Below, piece after piece: positions 53,670 to 62,643 of a DNA stretch of 64,000 nucleotides. Origin of the DNA: Durusdinium trenchii (taxonomy: Eukaryota > Sar > Dinophyceae > Suessiales > Symbiodiniaceae). Below the pieces are notes generated by a model. It saw nothing but the letters and a program-made list of their open reading frames with translations. It was not told where the DNA came from and searched no databases. The translations under genes were made by a program, and so were the position numbers. Every line of letters starts with the position of its first letter. The first letter of the stretch is position 1. The stretch spans positions 929,875 through 993,874 of the forward strand of contig CAXAMN010025694.1 of the NCBI GenBank assembly GCA_963970005.1. Reading direction: 5' to 3'.

Positions 53670-56160
53670 CCCTCACCCCTTGCTGCGCAGTATTGGGCGC
53701 GCCGACCTGCACGGTAGGAACCCCCAAGGGACCACCGCGCGCGCTCTGCCAGGGTCCACGGCGAGAATTTGGGGAAACATCAACTCAAAGTCGGTTGTTG
53801 AAGCCGGCCTAGCAGCACCATCAGCAACCTTTTCGACCTTCGACAGGGCCTTGTCGAGTCGGTTCAAGTCCTCTTGCTTGGCATTGGGCATAGAGACAAG
53901 CAAACACGAGCACGAAAGCTGACCGTCACGGAAAAATCACGAATACACATGTCTTCTGAGCCGATGCAGCGAAAATTGGTGGGCAGAGAGTTGGCGACAA
54001 AAGGTTGATTGGCTGGACAATGCGGGCAGTGGAGCGGGTACGTGAGGGAGTAAGCAGAGTGGTTATGATTAATGTGCATACGGGCACTATCCTTACCAGG
54101 GAAGCAAGCCGAACACACACAACAGACATAAGCTACAGCTCCGGGGGCATGGAGTGGTAGGTGTTTCGTCAACCCACTTTCCAGATCAAAGGTACGGGGG
54201 CAATGGGGACAATCCCAAGTGCGGTCCCTATATGCGCCTTTCTTGTGAGTTTCTCGAAGGTGGTTAGCCAAACCCCGTTTAGTGGTGAAACGTCGACCAC
54301 ATCCAGAAATAGAACATTGAAAGTGGCCGGAACCTGGGTCCGAAGGGGGCAGCCTATATGCCAGTAAACATCACGTTCCCTACCGTTTCCAGCAACCTCT
54401 GCGGTAAAAAAGGCTGGCTGGCGCATTTGTTTTGACTGCAGGCGGCGTCTGGGAGGCCTGAGAGGACACGGAGACAGCACAGGTGGCGAGTCAGCAAGAC
54501 GAGCAGTATGAAGAGCAAGGTCCTGGGCAGTGCACAAAACCATTTTAAATGAAGCCAAGTTCCAGGAATCCTGTGCACAATGTTTTTCAAGAACACTATC
54601 CGGATCAAGAGAGGCCCATTGGGGTCCACACAGTTGTTCCGCCTGGTGACCAACAGCTGTCCAAACGTTGGTTGACTGGGGAAGAGTTGGAAGGCTCTTA
54701 CCGATTCAAGAGCTTTTTGGGCAGTTGCTAGGTCAGCCTGTCGACCCCTTGAAATCCGCTGCAGTGGAGAAGCAAGAATAGCAGCGCGTTCGGTGTCCCG
54801 GTCAGGCAAGTTCCCTTCACCACGCGGGGCTACAGGGGTGTACCACACCGCAAGCGCACGCGTCTTAAGCTTCCAATCCCGACCATCGTTCAATTGGGCA
54901 AAAGGCAACCAGCCGGCGAGGGGAACACCCATTTTTTGGAGGCCATGAACTAAAGCATTGCGCAAGCGTTTCCCACCTTGTTTCCCAGGCACACGAGCAG
55001 TACCAAGATCAGCTGGCAGGTAAGCAAATAAAGCTTGTTTGGGCAGGCGGTCATGCATTGGACATGCGGGCCACATGACCTAACCAGCGCATGCGATTTT
55101 AGTGAATGAGGTCCGCGATAGGGGGAACACCAGGTCACGCGATTTTGGACCTGACCAGCGGTCATTAGGTATATGATAGAGTTGTTGCATCCACCGCGTA
55201 ACACCACTAAGCACTCGGAGACAAGTAGTGTGAAACACCTGAAGTTTGCGACGCATGGGGAAATTGACCGTCCAGGTTTCGCTACCATAAAGCAAAACAG
55301 AGAGCACACACGCCCGATAGACCCGAATCTTGGTAGCCAAAGCAAGCTGAGGGACATGCCAATCAGAAGTCGCAAGTTTCCAAAAGCCCTTTTCTAGCCT
55401 GATCGAGGCGGTAGAGAATGTCTGGTTCACAGGTCAAAAAGGAATCCATATGCGAGCCAAGGTATTTGAGTTTGGACGTGAAAAGCACAGGTTGAGAGTC
55501 TGCCGTAGCACTACACAACGGCCCAGAACGTTGAGTAAGCGTGACAAGCGCCTCGGTCTTAGCAGTAGAAACGGTGAGACCCCACGCAGATAAGTGACGG
55601 GAAATGTTACGGTAAGCAGTTTGTAACTTGGTAAGGGTATCAGCTATTAAGGCCAAATCATCCACAAAGCCCAATTCCTGAAAAGTCCAAGCGGTGTGTA
55701 GCATGTACTTATCCAAATCACATGGTCGCCGAAGGATGCCATCGATACGGGAAACCAAGACAAGCGATCAGGGGCAGAGGCAGACCAGGATTCCATTACA
55801 GCACCAAAGTAAATGTTAAAGAGCAAAGGGGCGAGACAACACCCTTGGCCAAGCCCAGTGCACAGTTCAAACGACTCGGAAAGCAACCCTTCGACGGAAA
55901 CACAAGCAAACTTGTTCGAGTAATAGGATTTGGTAAGGCCAAGGAGCTTCGCTGGCACACCTTTTGCTTTGAGTACACCCCACAACCCTAACCGAGCAAC
56001 GGAGCCTTGACAAGGTCAATAAACAGTAAATACAAAGAAAGCTTTTTTAACGCAGCCGTATCCTCGAAACGGCTCTCTACCTCATCCTTGACCTCCTCAG
56101 AAGAGCTGGCAACTTTTTGATTGAGGACAAGGAACCACTCAAAACGGCGAGACATCCTCC
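53670..56160 (-). pseudogene. LINE-type retrotransposon relic with C2H2 zinc fingers
   Basis: On minus, 5' to 3': SRRFEWFLVLNQKVASSSEE and LYLLFIDLVKA (56150-56000, RT block A); LWGVLKAKGVPAKLLGLTKS and LGQGCCLAPLLFNIYFGAVM (55985-55780); RRPCDLDKYMLHTAWTFQEL and GFVDDLALIAD (55755-55640, the F-V-D-D catalytic block); LALATKIRVYRACVLSVLLY and GSETWT (55330-55250); RWLGHVARM (55090); DRLPKQALFAYLPADLGTAR (55060-55000); then CSISGCGRRFTTKRGLANHL, CPHCPRTFDLESGLTKHL and CCVCSACFPGKDSARMHINH (54320-54030), three C2H2 fingers. At least five frameshifts and several stops break it. No endonuclease domain is visible, so it is 5'-truncated. An open tail (KQEDLNRLDKALSKVEKVAD, 53890-53670) may be part of the element or a neighbouring exon. 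Confidence 0.9.
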
Positions 56161-56350
56161 CTGAAAAAGAAAGCTAAAACTTTCCAAACAAATTACAACC
56201 AAGTTATGTTGTTCTAGAGGCCGCGACCGCGATCATCTCAAAGGATTGTGAGCCTCACCTTACCTCTCTGGCCACTCAAACAACCTTTGCCCCCACAGGC
56301 TTGTGACATGGAGAATAAGAGTGGATGATGATAGTTAGTAACGGCCTTAG

Positions 56351-56558
56351 ACAATTGGAACAACACAATGATCTTCGACCGGCTCGGAGGCTTCATACAA
56401 ATTCTATCAAGTTCTTTAGTTTGGACTTGCTGGGTATGCAGATCCTTTTCGCGCAGCTGAAAGGTATGCTCGTGCTCATGGCACTACGCCCAGGTGATTC
56501 CGTTATGACAATCCCTAGGCCCTAGGCGACTTGTTCACTTGACTTCCTGCTACTTCTG
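56351..56558 (+). repeat. Inverted duplication, left arm
   Basis: Reverse complement of 57853-58070 at high but imperfect identity. It carries a frame reading QLEQHNDLRPARRLHTNSIK then LFAQLKGMLVLMAL, also present in the right arm. A fragment of a family A element lies just upstream (56322-56352). Confidence 0.85.
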
Positions 56559-56819
56559 ATCTTTGCTGATCAGTCTACCAATGTTGGAGACTTCCCTCAT
56601 TTGCTGCCGAGGTTGCCCTTTGATTCTGTTGCATATATGCTTTTTGCACGTGCTGTTGTTTTTCTGCAGGATGCTTTGTGATGCATCCCCGCAGCCCCAA
56701 AAAACACCCTGCCCACTGTTCTTTTACCGGGTGCCCTCTTTTTCTCGGAGAACTTCCTTTGGAGGATCAGCGGAACTGAACAAAGACCAAAACCTAGTGA
56801 TAGTTTTCCTCTCCCCTCC

Positions 56820-57098
56820 CTAGCGGTTTTCAGAGTTTTGCAAGTATTTCTTCCGGGTTGTTCCGACGCAGATTAAATAGCAGATGAGAACCCTGTAGTT
56901 TCGGGTTCCAAGGGTTTGGGCCCTTTTCCTGCTTGGACAGACTTGTTCGCGGAAGATCAACACAACGTCGTCGCACGTGGTGGGCAAAGCACTGCTTGAC
57001 GCATCCCATCTAAACCCCTTAAGTCTCGGTTGCGGATTGGGGAAGTTGACCAAAGGATCCTCCTTTAAGCGAAGAAGATAAAGCAGTGATGGGAACAT
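56820..57098 (-). CDS. Tentative ORF between duplication arms
   Basis: A 92-codon minus frame from ATG reads MFPSLLYLLRLKEDPLVNFP, then CDDVVLIFREQVCPSRKRAQ. Codon bias is weak; no family recognised. Confidence 0.2.
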   Translation of the reverse strand: MFPSLLYLLRLKEDPLVNFPNPQPRLKGFRWDASSSALPTTCDDVVLIFREQVCPSRKRAQTLGTRNYRVLICYLICVGTTRKKYLQNSENR

Positions 57099-57363
57099 GG
57101 CATTGTTTCTCCAAGGGCTCAGGTTATAGGACTTACTCTACTGTAGCAAGATCGTCTTCGTCTATGAAGGGTTTGGGGGGGGAGGTTTCTTCTCAGCGAC
57201 ATGTCAGATTCCATCCTTGAGTCAGGTTAATTATATGTATATATATATATTTATATTATATAAGTCATCCCCAGTCAACCTGGAACAAATCCAAGGACAG
57301 CAGGCTTCCAGGACCAGGACCACTTGGTGTACCTTCGGATCCCGTTTCGTTACCTCATCTCAC

Positions 57364-57462
57364 CTAGAGTTTCCTCTGCCAGGAGCCTCAAGAGCTTCAG
57401 GAGCCTCCTCGAAGATGCACAGTGCTGTTGGGGCCAGCTTGGTGGCAACATCTGCCCGAGTT
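57364..57462 (-). CDS. Candidate exon with consensus splice sites
   Basis: Acceptor CTCCTTCAG|AACTC and consensus donor CTCTAG|GTGAGA, 99 nt, phase 2 to 2. Reads TRADVATKLAPTALCIFEEA then PEALEAPGRGNS. Both splice sites are among the best in the window. Product unknown. Confidence 0.55.
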
Positions 57463-57606
57463 CTGAAGGAGAAAGCCGGCTTAATTGGTTCAACATACCA
57501 CACGATCGTATTTAATCCAGACTTTTTTTGAATCCACGGTGCTTCCAACGAAACCAGGGTGTGCCTTCAAAAGCCCGTGGGACTCTGTGTCGGCCGGTCG
57601 GGCGAG

Positions 57607-57823
57607 CATTGCACTTCTATTCATTGAAACCCTTGTGAATAACTAAACCCAGAGGCGTATGTACTCCATGGGTGTACTTTCAACAAATGACCAGCTTGTG
57701 TTGATGTATGTCGTTTCTATGCGGGGTGTCGGATTTCACCCTTCCATAGATTCCATACCCTTCCTCGTTTGGATGCTCACCTCCTTTTTGAAGGGCTCAG
57801 CGGGGACTGTTAGAAACGCTGAA
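57607..57823. repeat. Direct duplication, copy 1
   Basis: Matches 58634-58844 nearly throughout (for example gaccagcttgtgttgatgta, tcgtttctatgcg and gggactgttagaaacgctga) with small indels. Copies are about 1.03 kb apart. Confidence 0.9.
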
Positions 57824-57852
57824 CGGACTTATTTCTGGGTTTGTGAGTGACT

Positions 57853-58070
57853 AGAAGTAGCAGGAAGTCAAGTGAACAAGTCGCCTAGGGCCTAGGGAAC
57901 GGAATCACCTGGGCCTAGGGAGGTCTCTTGTGATCAGTGCCATGAGCACGAGCATACCTTTCATCTGCGCGAAAAGGATCTGCGTACCCGGCAAGTCCAA
58001 ACTAAAGACCTTGATAGAATTTGTAGGAAGCCTCCGAGCCGATCGAAGATCATTGTGTTGTTCCAATTGG
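57853..58070 (-). repeat. Inverted duplication, right arm
   Basis: Partner of 56351-56558. The minus frame continues 5' as LAFKKDGVQGFGLVVLEFSN, then QLEQHNDLRSARRLPTNSIK and LFAQMKGMLVLMAL. The frame is conserved between arms although most differences change residues. Confidence 0.85.
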
Positions 58071-58280
58071 TTGGAGAATTCTAAGACAACTAGCCCAAAG
58101 CCTTGCACCCCATCCTTTTTGAAGGCCAGCAAGGTGGGAGCAAGCCCAAAAGTGCATACAGGTGGCGTTATGATGGGAGGTGACTGGCTTGGTACAAGGC
58201 TGACTGGTTCTCATTTGGTACACTCCCAAAAACTCACCTGGACCTGGGCCAAATGACACCCCGAGTCCGACTGTTTTTCC

Positions 58281-58320
58281 TGTAGCTGCAGTGTTTTCAG
58301 GGTCCATGTTAGTTTTCAGC
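58281..58320. repeat. Single end of a family C inverted-repeat element
   Basis: ttttcagggtccatgttagt followed by tttcag is identical to the right terminus of the 32354-32445 element. No left end found nearby. Confidence 0.7.
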
Positions 58321-58633
58321 CGGGTAGTTGAAGACCATCGACAAAACCTGAATCTCCAGGAGTCTCCTTCCTGGGAGGAGCTGGCCGCCTTCGCTTCCCT
58401 TCTTCCTGTCTTTTCTGCGAGGAAAACTGGTCTTATTTCCGGTCGTAGTGCATACCTGCGTATGTTCAGGTAAAGGTTCTTGACCCATCAAAAACCCTGT
58501 CAGACACAGCAAGAGGAGCTGTCTCAGAGTCTAAACGTGAGTTCTCCAACTGCAATGGAGTCGCCATGCGTGACTGTTTGACAGGTCACTTGCTTTTTGG
58601 GCTACTTGAACCTGAACATACTATCGATGTGGA

Positions 58634-58844
58634 CATTGCACTTCTATTCATTGACACCCTAGTGAATAACTAAACCAAGAGGCGTCTGTACTCCATGCGT
58701 GTACTTTCATCACATGACCAGCTTGTGTTGATGTATGTCGTTTCTATGCGAGGTGTCGGATTTCACCCTTCCAGTATCCATACCCTTCCTCGTTTGGATG
58801 CTCACCTTTGTGAAGGGCTGAGCAGGGACTGTTAGAAACGCTGA
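58634..58844. repeat. Direct duplication, copy 2
   Basis: Second copy of 57607-57823. It lacks a few short segments, including tttttgaa near its end. Confidence 0.9.
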
Positions 58845-59304
58845 CTCCCCCATCCTCGATCAACCCGGCTCTGCGATCCTGAAGAAGAGTTCATGGCTTG
58901 AATCAAATGACCCAGGCCAATCATCACTCCACCAGGCCCAACATCGTTCAGTCCTTCAACAGGCGAGGACGGTTAAACTCGTCGCAGCCGTCGCACCTCA
59001 GCACGGCCAGCGATCCTACCAGGGCCTAGTGCTCTGGTTGTTCCAGTCTTCCAGTTTCCATGCTGGCAAGCATGCCTTCAACGTGTGCCACGGTTGAGAA
59101 ATTCTTGGCCACGAAGTCAACGCAGTTTGTCTTCTTCCGGTCTTCTTCCAGGGCCTCCGCTGCGGATCTTCAATACATAAACTGGTATCTCGACACTATT
59201 CATGTTTTGTACAGGGACCTTCTCCTATACATCACGAGCAAAAACCACTCATAGCAAAAATACATTCTACATAGGCCCTCCACTGGGCCCACCCACCGTA
59301 CCAC

Positions 59305-59339
59305 CCACCTCAAAATAATATTTTACTATTTTGAGGTGG
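59305..59339. repeat. Perfect 13-bp inverted repeat
   Basis: ccacctcaaaata, an 8-base loop, then tattttgaggtgg. It abuts the start of the 59334-59478 repeat. Confidence 0.85.
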
Positions 59340-59478
59340 TTGGAGATATCCGCATCAAATTATTTCTGGACTGTCAGAGTCTGCCAAATAATCTCAATAA
59401 TATAATACAAATTTCCAACATATCCGACACGAGACCATCTAGGTGGGACCCACCCCCCCCTAAAGTTGACCAAAGTTG
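59334..59478. repeat. ~145-bp direct repeat, left copy
   Basis: ggtggttggagatatcc, then tttctggactgtcagagtct, then gagaccatctagg and gttgaccaaagttgac all recur in the same order and orientation at 62504-62643. The two copies bracket the glycosyltransferase fragment. Confidence 0.88.
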
Positions 59479-59509
59479 ACTCAGCTCGGATTACCATGGA
59501 CAGTGTCAT

Positions 59510-60310
59510 AATCTGTAGTTGAGTAGTCACCACCCTTCAAATAGTTTATTATTGGGGCTGCTGCTGCTTGCTATAGTCCCACCGTCCCGCTCTACGTGGC
59601 TAACACGAACCCCTAAGCCGCTGATGTTGGTTTATGCCGGTTCTTCCTGGCTATTTTTAATCAAATCTTCAAAAACCTAGCGAATTTGCACATTGTTTCC
59701 AATCTCTTCTCCTCTTCCACTGTTTCCTTGTTGTTTGTTCTATCCTTTTCCACCTTTTTCTCCCGTTGGCGCCATTTACAGTAATTAGTAATGGGTGGTT
59801 GCGTAGTCACCCACCCCCCTCAAATAATGAAGTTGTATGAGGTTGTACCCTGTCCTTTTCCATCTAGTTTCCTGTGATTGAAGCCCATTTAATAGGTGAT
59901 TGTGTAGTCACCCACCCTCTCAAATAATTTTGTTATATTGGATTTGGTGGCCATGCTCCTTTTCTTCCACCTTTCTCCCTGTTTCCAACTATCTGTATTT
60001 TTTGTCAACATTATTTTCCTTTTCCTCAATTTCCTCCTATTGAGATGGCAGGTGTCCTCGACTCGCAAGCATTCTCAGCCTGTGGACTTTGATTCGATGC
60101 CTTCCAAAGCATTGGACCAAGTGTGCCTCGCAATTTTTATGAAATAGTTATTTCTCTCTAGCTTTGATCTAGCAGTAAACCCACAAAGCATTGTGCCCAG
60201 AGGCTGTAACTCTGAGGTGCTTGTTTGCAAGCTGCTGCTCTGCCAGCCAGACAGGTGGGTCCTCATATACTCAAAATTATTTCTCAGGTGGGTAGTCATA
60301 GACTCGAATT
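59510..60310. repeat. Dispersed tgtgtagtcacccaccctctcaaat repeat, 3-4 copies
   Basis: Copies at about 59517 (gagtagtcaccacccttcaa), 59798 (gcgtagtcacccaccccc) and 59898 (tgtgtagtcacccaccctct), each followed by aaatagtt/aaataat, plus a weaker one at 60286 (ggtgggtagtcatag). Spacing is irregular. Confidence 0.7.
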
Positions 60311-60489
60311 TTTTTAGAAATAATATCTATCATATGAAAATTATTTTGCACCACCTAGACTGTTCTAGTAAAAAAGCTATTTTGGAACCACCACCTACAT
60401 GGCTTGCCAACTAATACTTTTAGTTAATTATTTGGAAAAATATTTCGTTAAGTGACTCCCACCTCCAATAATTTCTTGAGGTAGGGGCC

Positions 60490-60960
60490 ATCATTCTACA
60501 ATGGAAGGCATTGGTACAAGTGCCAAGTCGAAAACAAAGCAACAACCTTATCCACCATTTTTTGGAGTCTTGCTGAAAACGAAGCAACATTGTAATTGTT
60601 TTGGAGTCTTGCCATGGTCTAGCTCTTCCAAGCTACTGAATTTGAAACACTTCCACCGCCACAACCAGGTTGTCCCTAGCAGCTAGTGGCAACACTTGGC
60701 GAATCTTAACAGCATGATGTGCCTTGATGACTTCGGCTGCCAACTTTCCACCCAGCCTGTTGCGAATCGCTGCGAACAAAGCAGCAAAAGCAACAAAGCA
60801 ACATCTAAAACATTCATTGAAAGGTCACTCGTCAAGGGCAAAAACAGTTAAAGTGAAATGTCTGAGGTCGCCTCTGCAGTCCTTCCTCGGAGCACCACCC
60901 CGGCTCTTCTTCAACGAGGACCCCTGCTCGGGCTTCACGAACTACAGGCCATGCATGCGG
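60490..60960. other. Degraded sequence 3' of the glycosyltransferase fragment
   Basis: 60850-60960 has open frames on both strands (minus FVKPEQGSSLKKSRGGAPRK, plus LGAPPRLFFNEDPCSGFTNY). It may be the decayed next exon of the glycosyltransferase. Upstream 60490-60850 has no supported exon. Confidence 0.3.
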
Positions 60961-60963
60961 GAC

Positions 60964-61040
60964 CATGTCGAAGGGCACCTTGTAGGATGGGAACATGCCC
61001 ACCTTTGACATGGAGAAGAGCTCCGCTAGCACGTCTTCAC
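60964..61040 (-). CDS. Glycosyltransferase fragment, last exon seen
   Basis: Acceptor TGTGAG|GTGAAG and GT donor GACATG|GTCCCG, 77 nt. Reads EDVLAELFSMSKVGMFPSYK then VPFDM. In GT4 enzymes this segment runs into E-x(5-7)-G-x-P, which is absent or unreadable downstream. Confidence 0.65.
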
Positions 61041-62461
61041 CTCACATTTGGGCAGAGGCTCCAAAAGTAGGAAACACATGATAACAATAAAGTTATAGAA
61101 CTCACTCTTCCGAGGATAGTTATCACATCATTACATCATCCAACCTAGGGATCCACAGTTCGATGTGCTGGCCAAGAAACCCTTTGGCCCCAGCCCACAT
61201 CCGAGAACTGTGCCTCGACATGTTGTTTTTGGGCACGGACTGACGGACTTACAAAAGGGTCTTTCGGAGACAAGACTCCACAGAGCTTTCTTTGCACATG
61301 GTTGTGATCCTTAGCAGATTTTGAAGAGCTATCCGTCGTTCTTCCGCGCCTTTACACTATTGTCCCAGGTGTCCGTTGACGTCAAGTTGCCTCATACTCC
61401 TTGGCAGCGTAGAGCACCGCATCCAGGCGCTTCGAATCGGCGAACTTCCCGACGGCAGTCAAGAGGCGCTTCATGCTGGCCACCTTCGGCTGATCCTGTG
61501 ACCGCTGTTGTGAAGGTGTGTTCCCTCTCCTTATGCCAAAACCAAACGTGGCCGAAATTGAAGAGTTCAACTTTACGTGGGAAGAATTAGACGCGATGTC
61601 TGGACTCGTCTTGTTGGGCGTGTCTAGATGCTCTTGTGTCAAAGAGTCAAAGGTCTTTCTTAAGATTCCACCAAAAGAGTCGAAACAACGAGAAATCAGG
61701 TACAGGAAAAGACCCAATGATCTTGCCCCTCTTTCTGTCTCCTGCACCACCAGGTGTTTGGAAAGATCGCCAGCCACCGTCGTACCCTTCGGGCAAAAGG
61801 TCTCTTGATTCACGCCGATGCGCGAGAAGGCGCAGTTCTCCTTGGGATAGTTGGGGAAGCATTCCAAGAACTTCCTGATGTCGTCCTCCGAATTCACCCA
61901 CACACCTGAGGTTTTTCTGAGACCATCGAAAACCCCGCTTCCTTGACGTACATCTTCAAGGCGGTGCCATGCACAAAATTGAAAAGTCTCAGCTTGGTCT
62001 TGCCCTCCTTGCGCCGCCTCTCAACGATTTGAGCTGCTGTCATGGCATTGGCGAAGGCATGGTGAGAAATGAGATAGTCAAACTCCTTGCCCTCCTTGGC
62101 CTCGACCTCATCCATAAATGCACAGACTTCGTTCTCAAGGCGCTTGACATGAGCTTCATACACCTGAAAGTCTCTTGAATATATCGAACAGCAGCGATAC
62201 TTGAGTCGACACATCTATGCCAATGATATCGGATATCCGTGAAGATCACATTTCAGAAAAAAGACATCGACTCAATGTTTGCTTCTTGTTTGGGTAGATG
62301 AAGTAACTGTTCACACCCGGCATGCTGCTCATCATGGAACGATGCTCTTTCAGCGAACTCCCCTGGTCCACACCGCCACGAGCGCTGCTGCGCGACTCGA
62401 AGCCCACGAAGAGGTTGATGCCTTCGACGCCAAGCGAGGTTCGGAGGACCCAGGCAGTTCG
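60964..62461 (-). CDS. Glycosyltransferase (GT4-type, GT-B fold) gene fragment
   Basis: Five exons on minus: 62461-62283, 62173-61939, 61885-61751, 61495-61391 and 61040-60964. The first four join in phase. Key stretches, N to C: GVEGINLFVGFESRS and VNSYFIYPNKKDFQVYEAHV; then EFDYLISHHAFANAMTAAQI and LFNFVHGTALKMYVKE, the usual acceptor-domain His region; then FPNYPKENCAFSRIGVNQET and FCPKGTTV, the domain linker of GT4 enzymes; then MKRLLTAVGKFADSKRLDAV and LYAAKEYE, the start of the nucleotide-sugar domain; then EDVLAELFSMSKVGMFPSYK. An exon between the last two is missing, the donor-binding E-x(7)-E region is lost, and no N-terminus was found. It probably transferred a sugar from a nucleotide donor; the substrate cannot be read. 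As it stands it is likely a partial or dead copy. Confidence 0.75.
61391..61495 (-). CDS. Glycosyltransferase fragment, exon 4
   Basis: Acceptor GTCACAG|GATCAG and GC donor TATGAG|GCAACT, 35 codons in phase 0. Reads DQPKVASMKRLLTAVGKFAD then SKRLDAVLYAAKEYE, matching the first strand and helix of the second GT-B domain. Confidence 0.75.
61751..61885 (-). CDS. Glycosyltransferase fragment, exon 3
   Basis: Acceptor TCGGAG|GACGAC and GT donor CACCTG|GTGGTG, 45 codons in phase 0. Reads DDIRKFLECFPNYPKENCAF then SRIGVNQETFCPKGTTVAGD. Only 53 nt separate it from exon 2. Confidence 0.7.
61939..62173 (-). CDS. Glycosyltransferase fragment, exon 2
   Basis: Acceptor TTCAAG|AGAC and GC donor AAGGAA|GCGGGG, 235 nt. 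Reads DFQVYEAHVKRLENEVCAFM, then KEFDYLISHHAFANAMTAAQ, then KTKLRLFNFVHGTALKMYVK. Confidence 0.75.
62283..62461 (-). CDS. Glycosyltransferase fragment, exon 1
   Basis: Acceptor GGCCAG|CGA and GC donor AAGAA|GCAAAC, 179 nt, phase 0 to 2. Reads RTAWVLRTSLGVEGINLFVG, then GGVDQGSSLKEHRSMMSSMP, then GVNSYFIYPNK. Confidence 0.65.
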
Positions 62462-62503
62462 CTGGCCCCGGTACCCACCGGAAAATCATATTCTAATATC
62501 TTT

Positions 62504-62643
62504 AGGTGGTTGGAGATATCCTAGTTTTTTTCTGGACTCTCAGGGTCTGAGAAACAATTTCACGGATCTCATCAACATTTCCAACATAGATCCGACATGA
62601 GACCATCTAGGAAGGACCCACCCCCATAAGCTGACCAAAGTTT
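62504..62643. repeat. ~145-bp direct repeat, right copy
   Basis: Partner of 59334-59478, about 3.17 kb away. It lies immediately upstream (on minus) of the first glycosyltransferase exon and runs directly into the tandem repeat at 62644. Confidence 0.88.
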
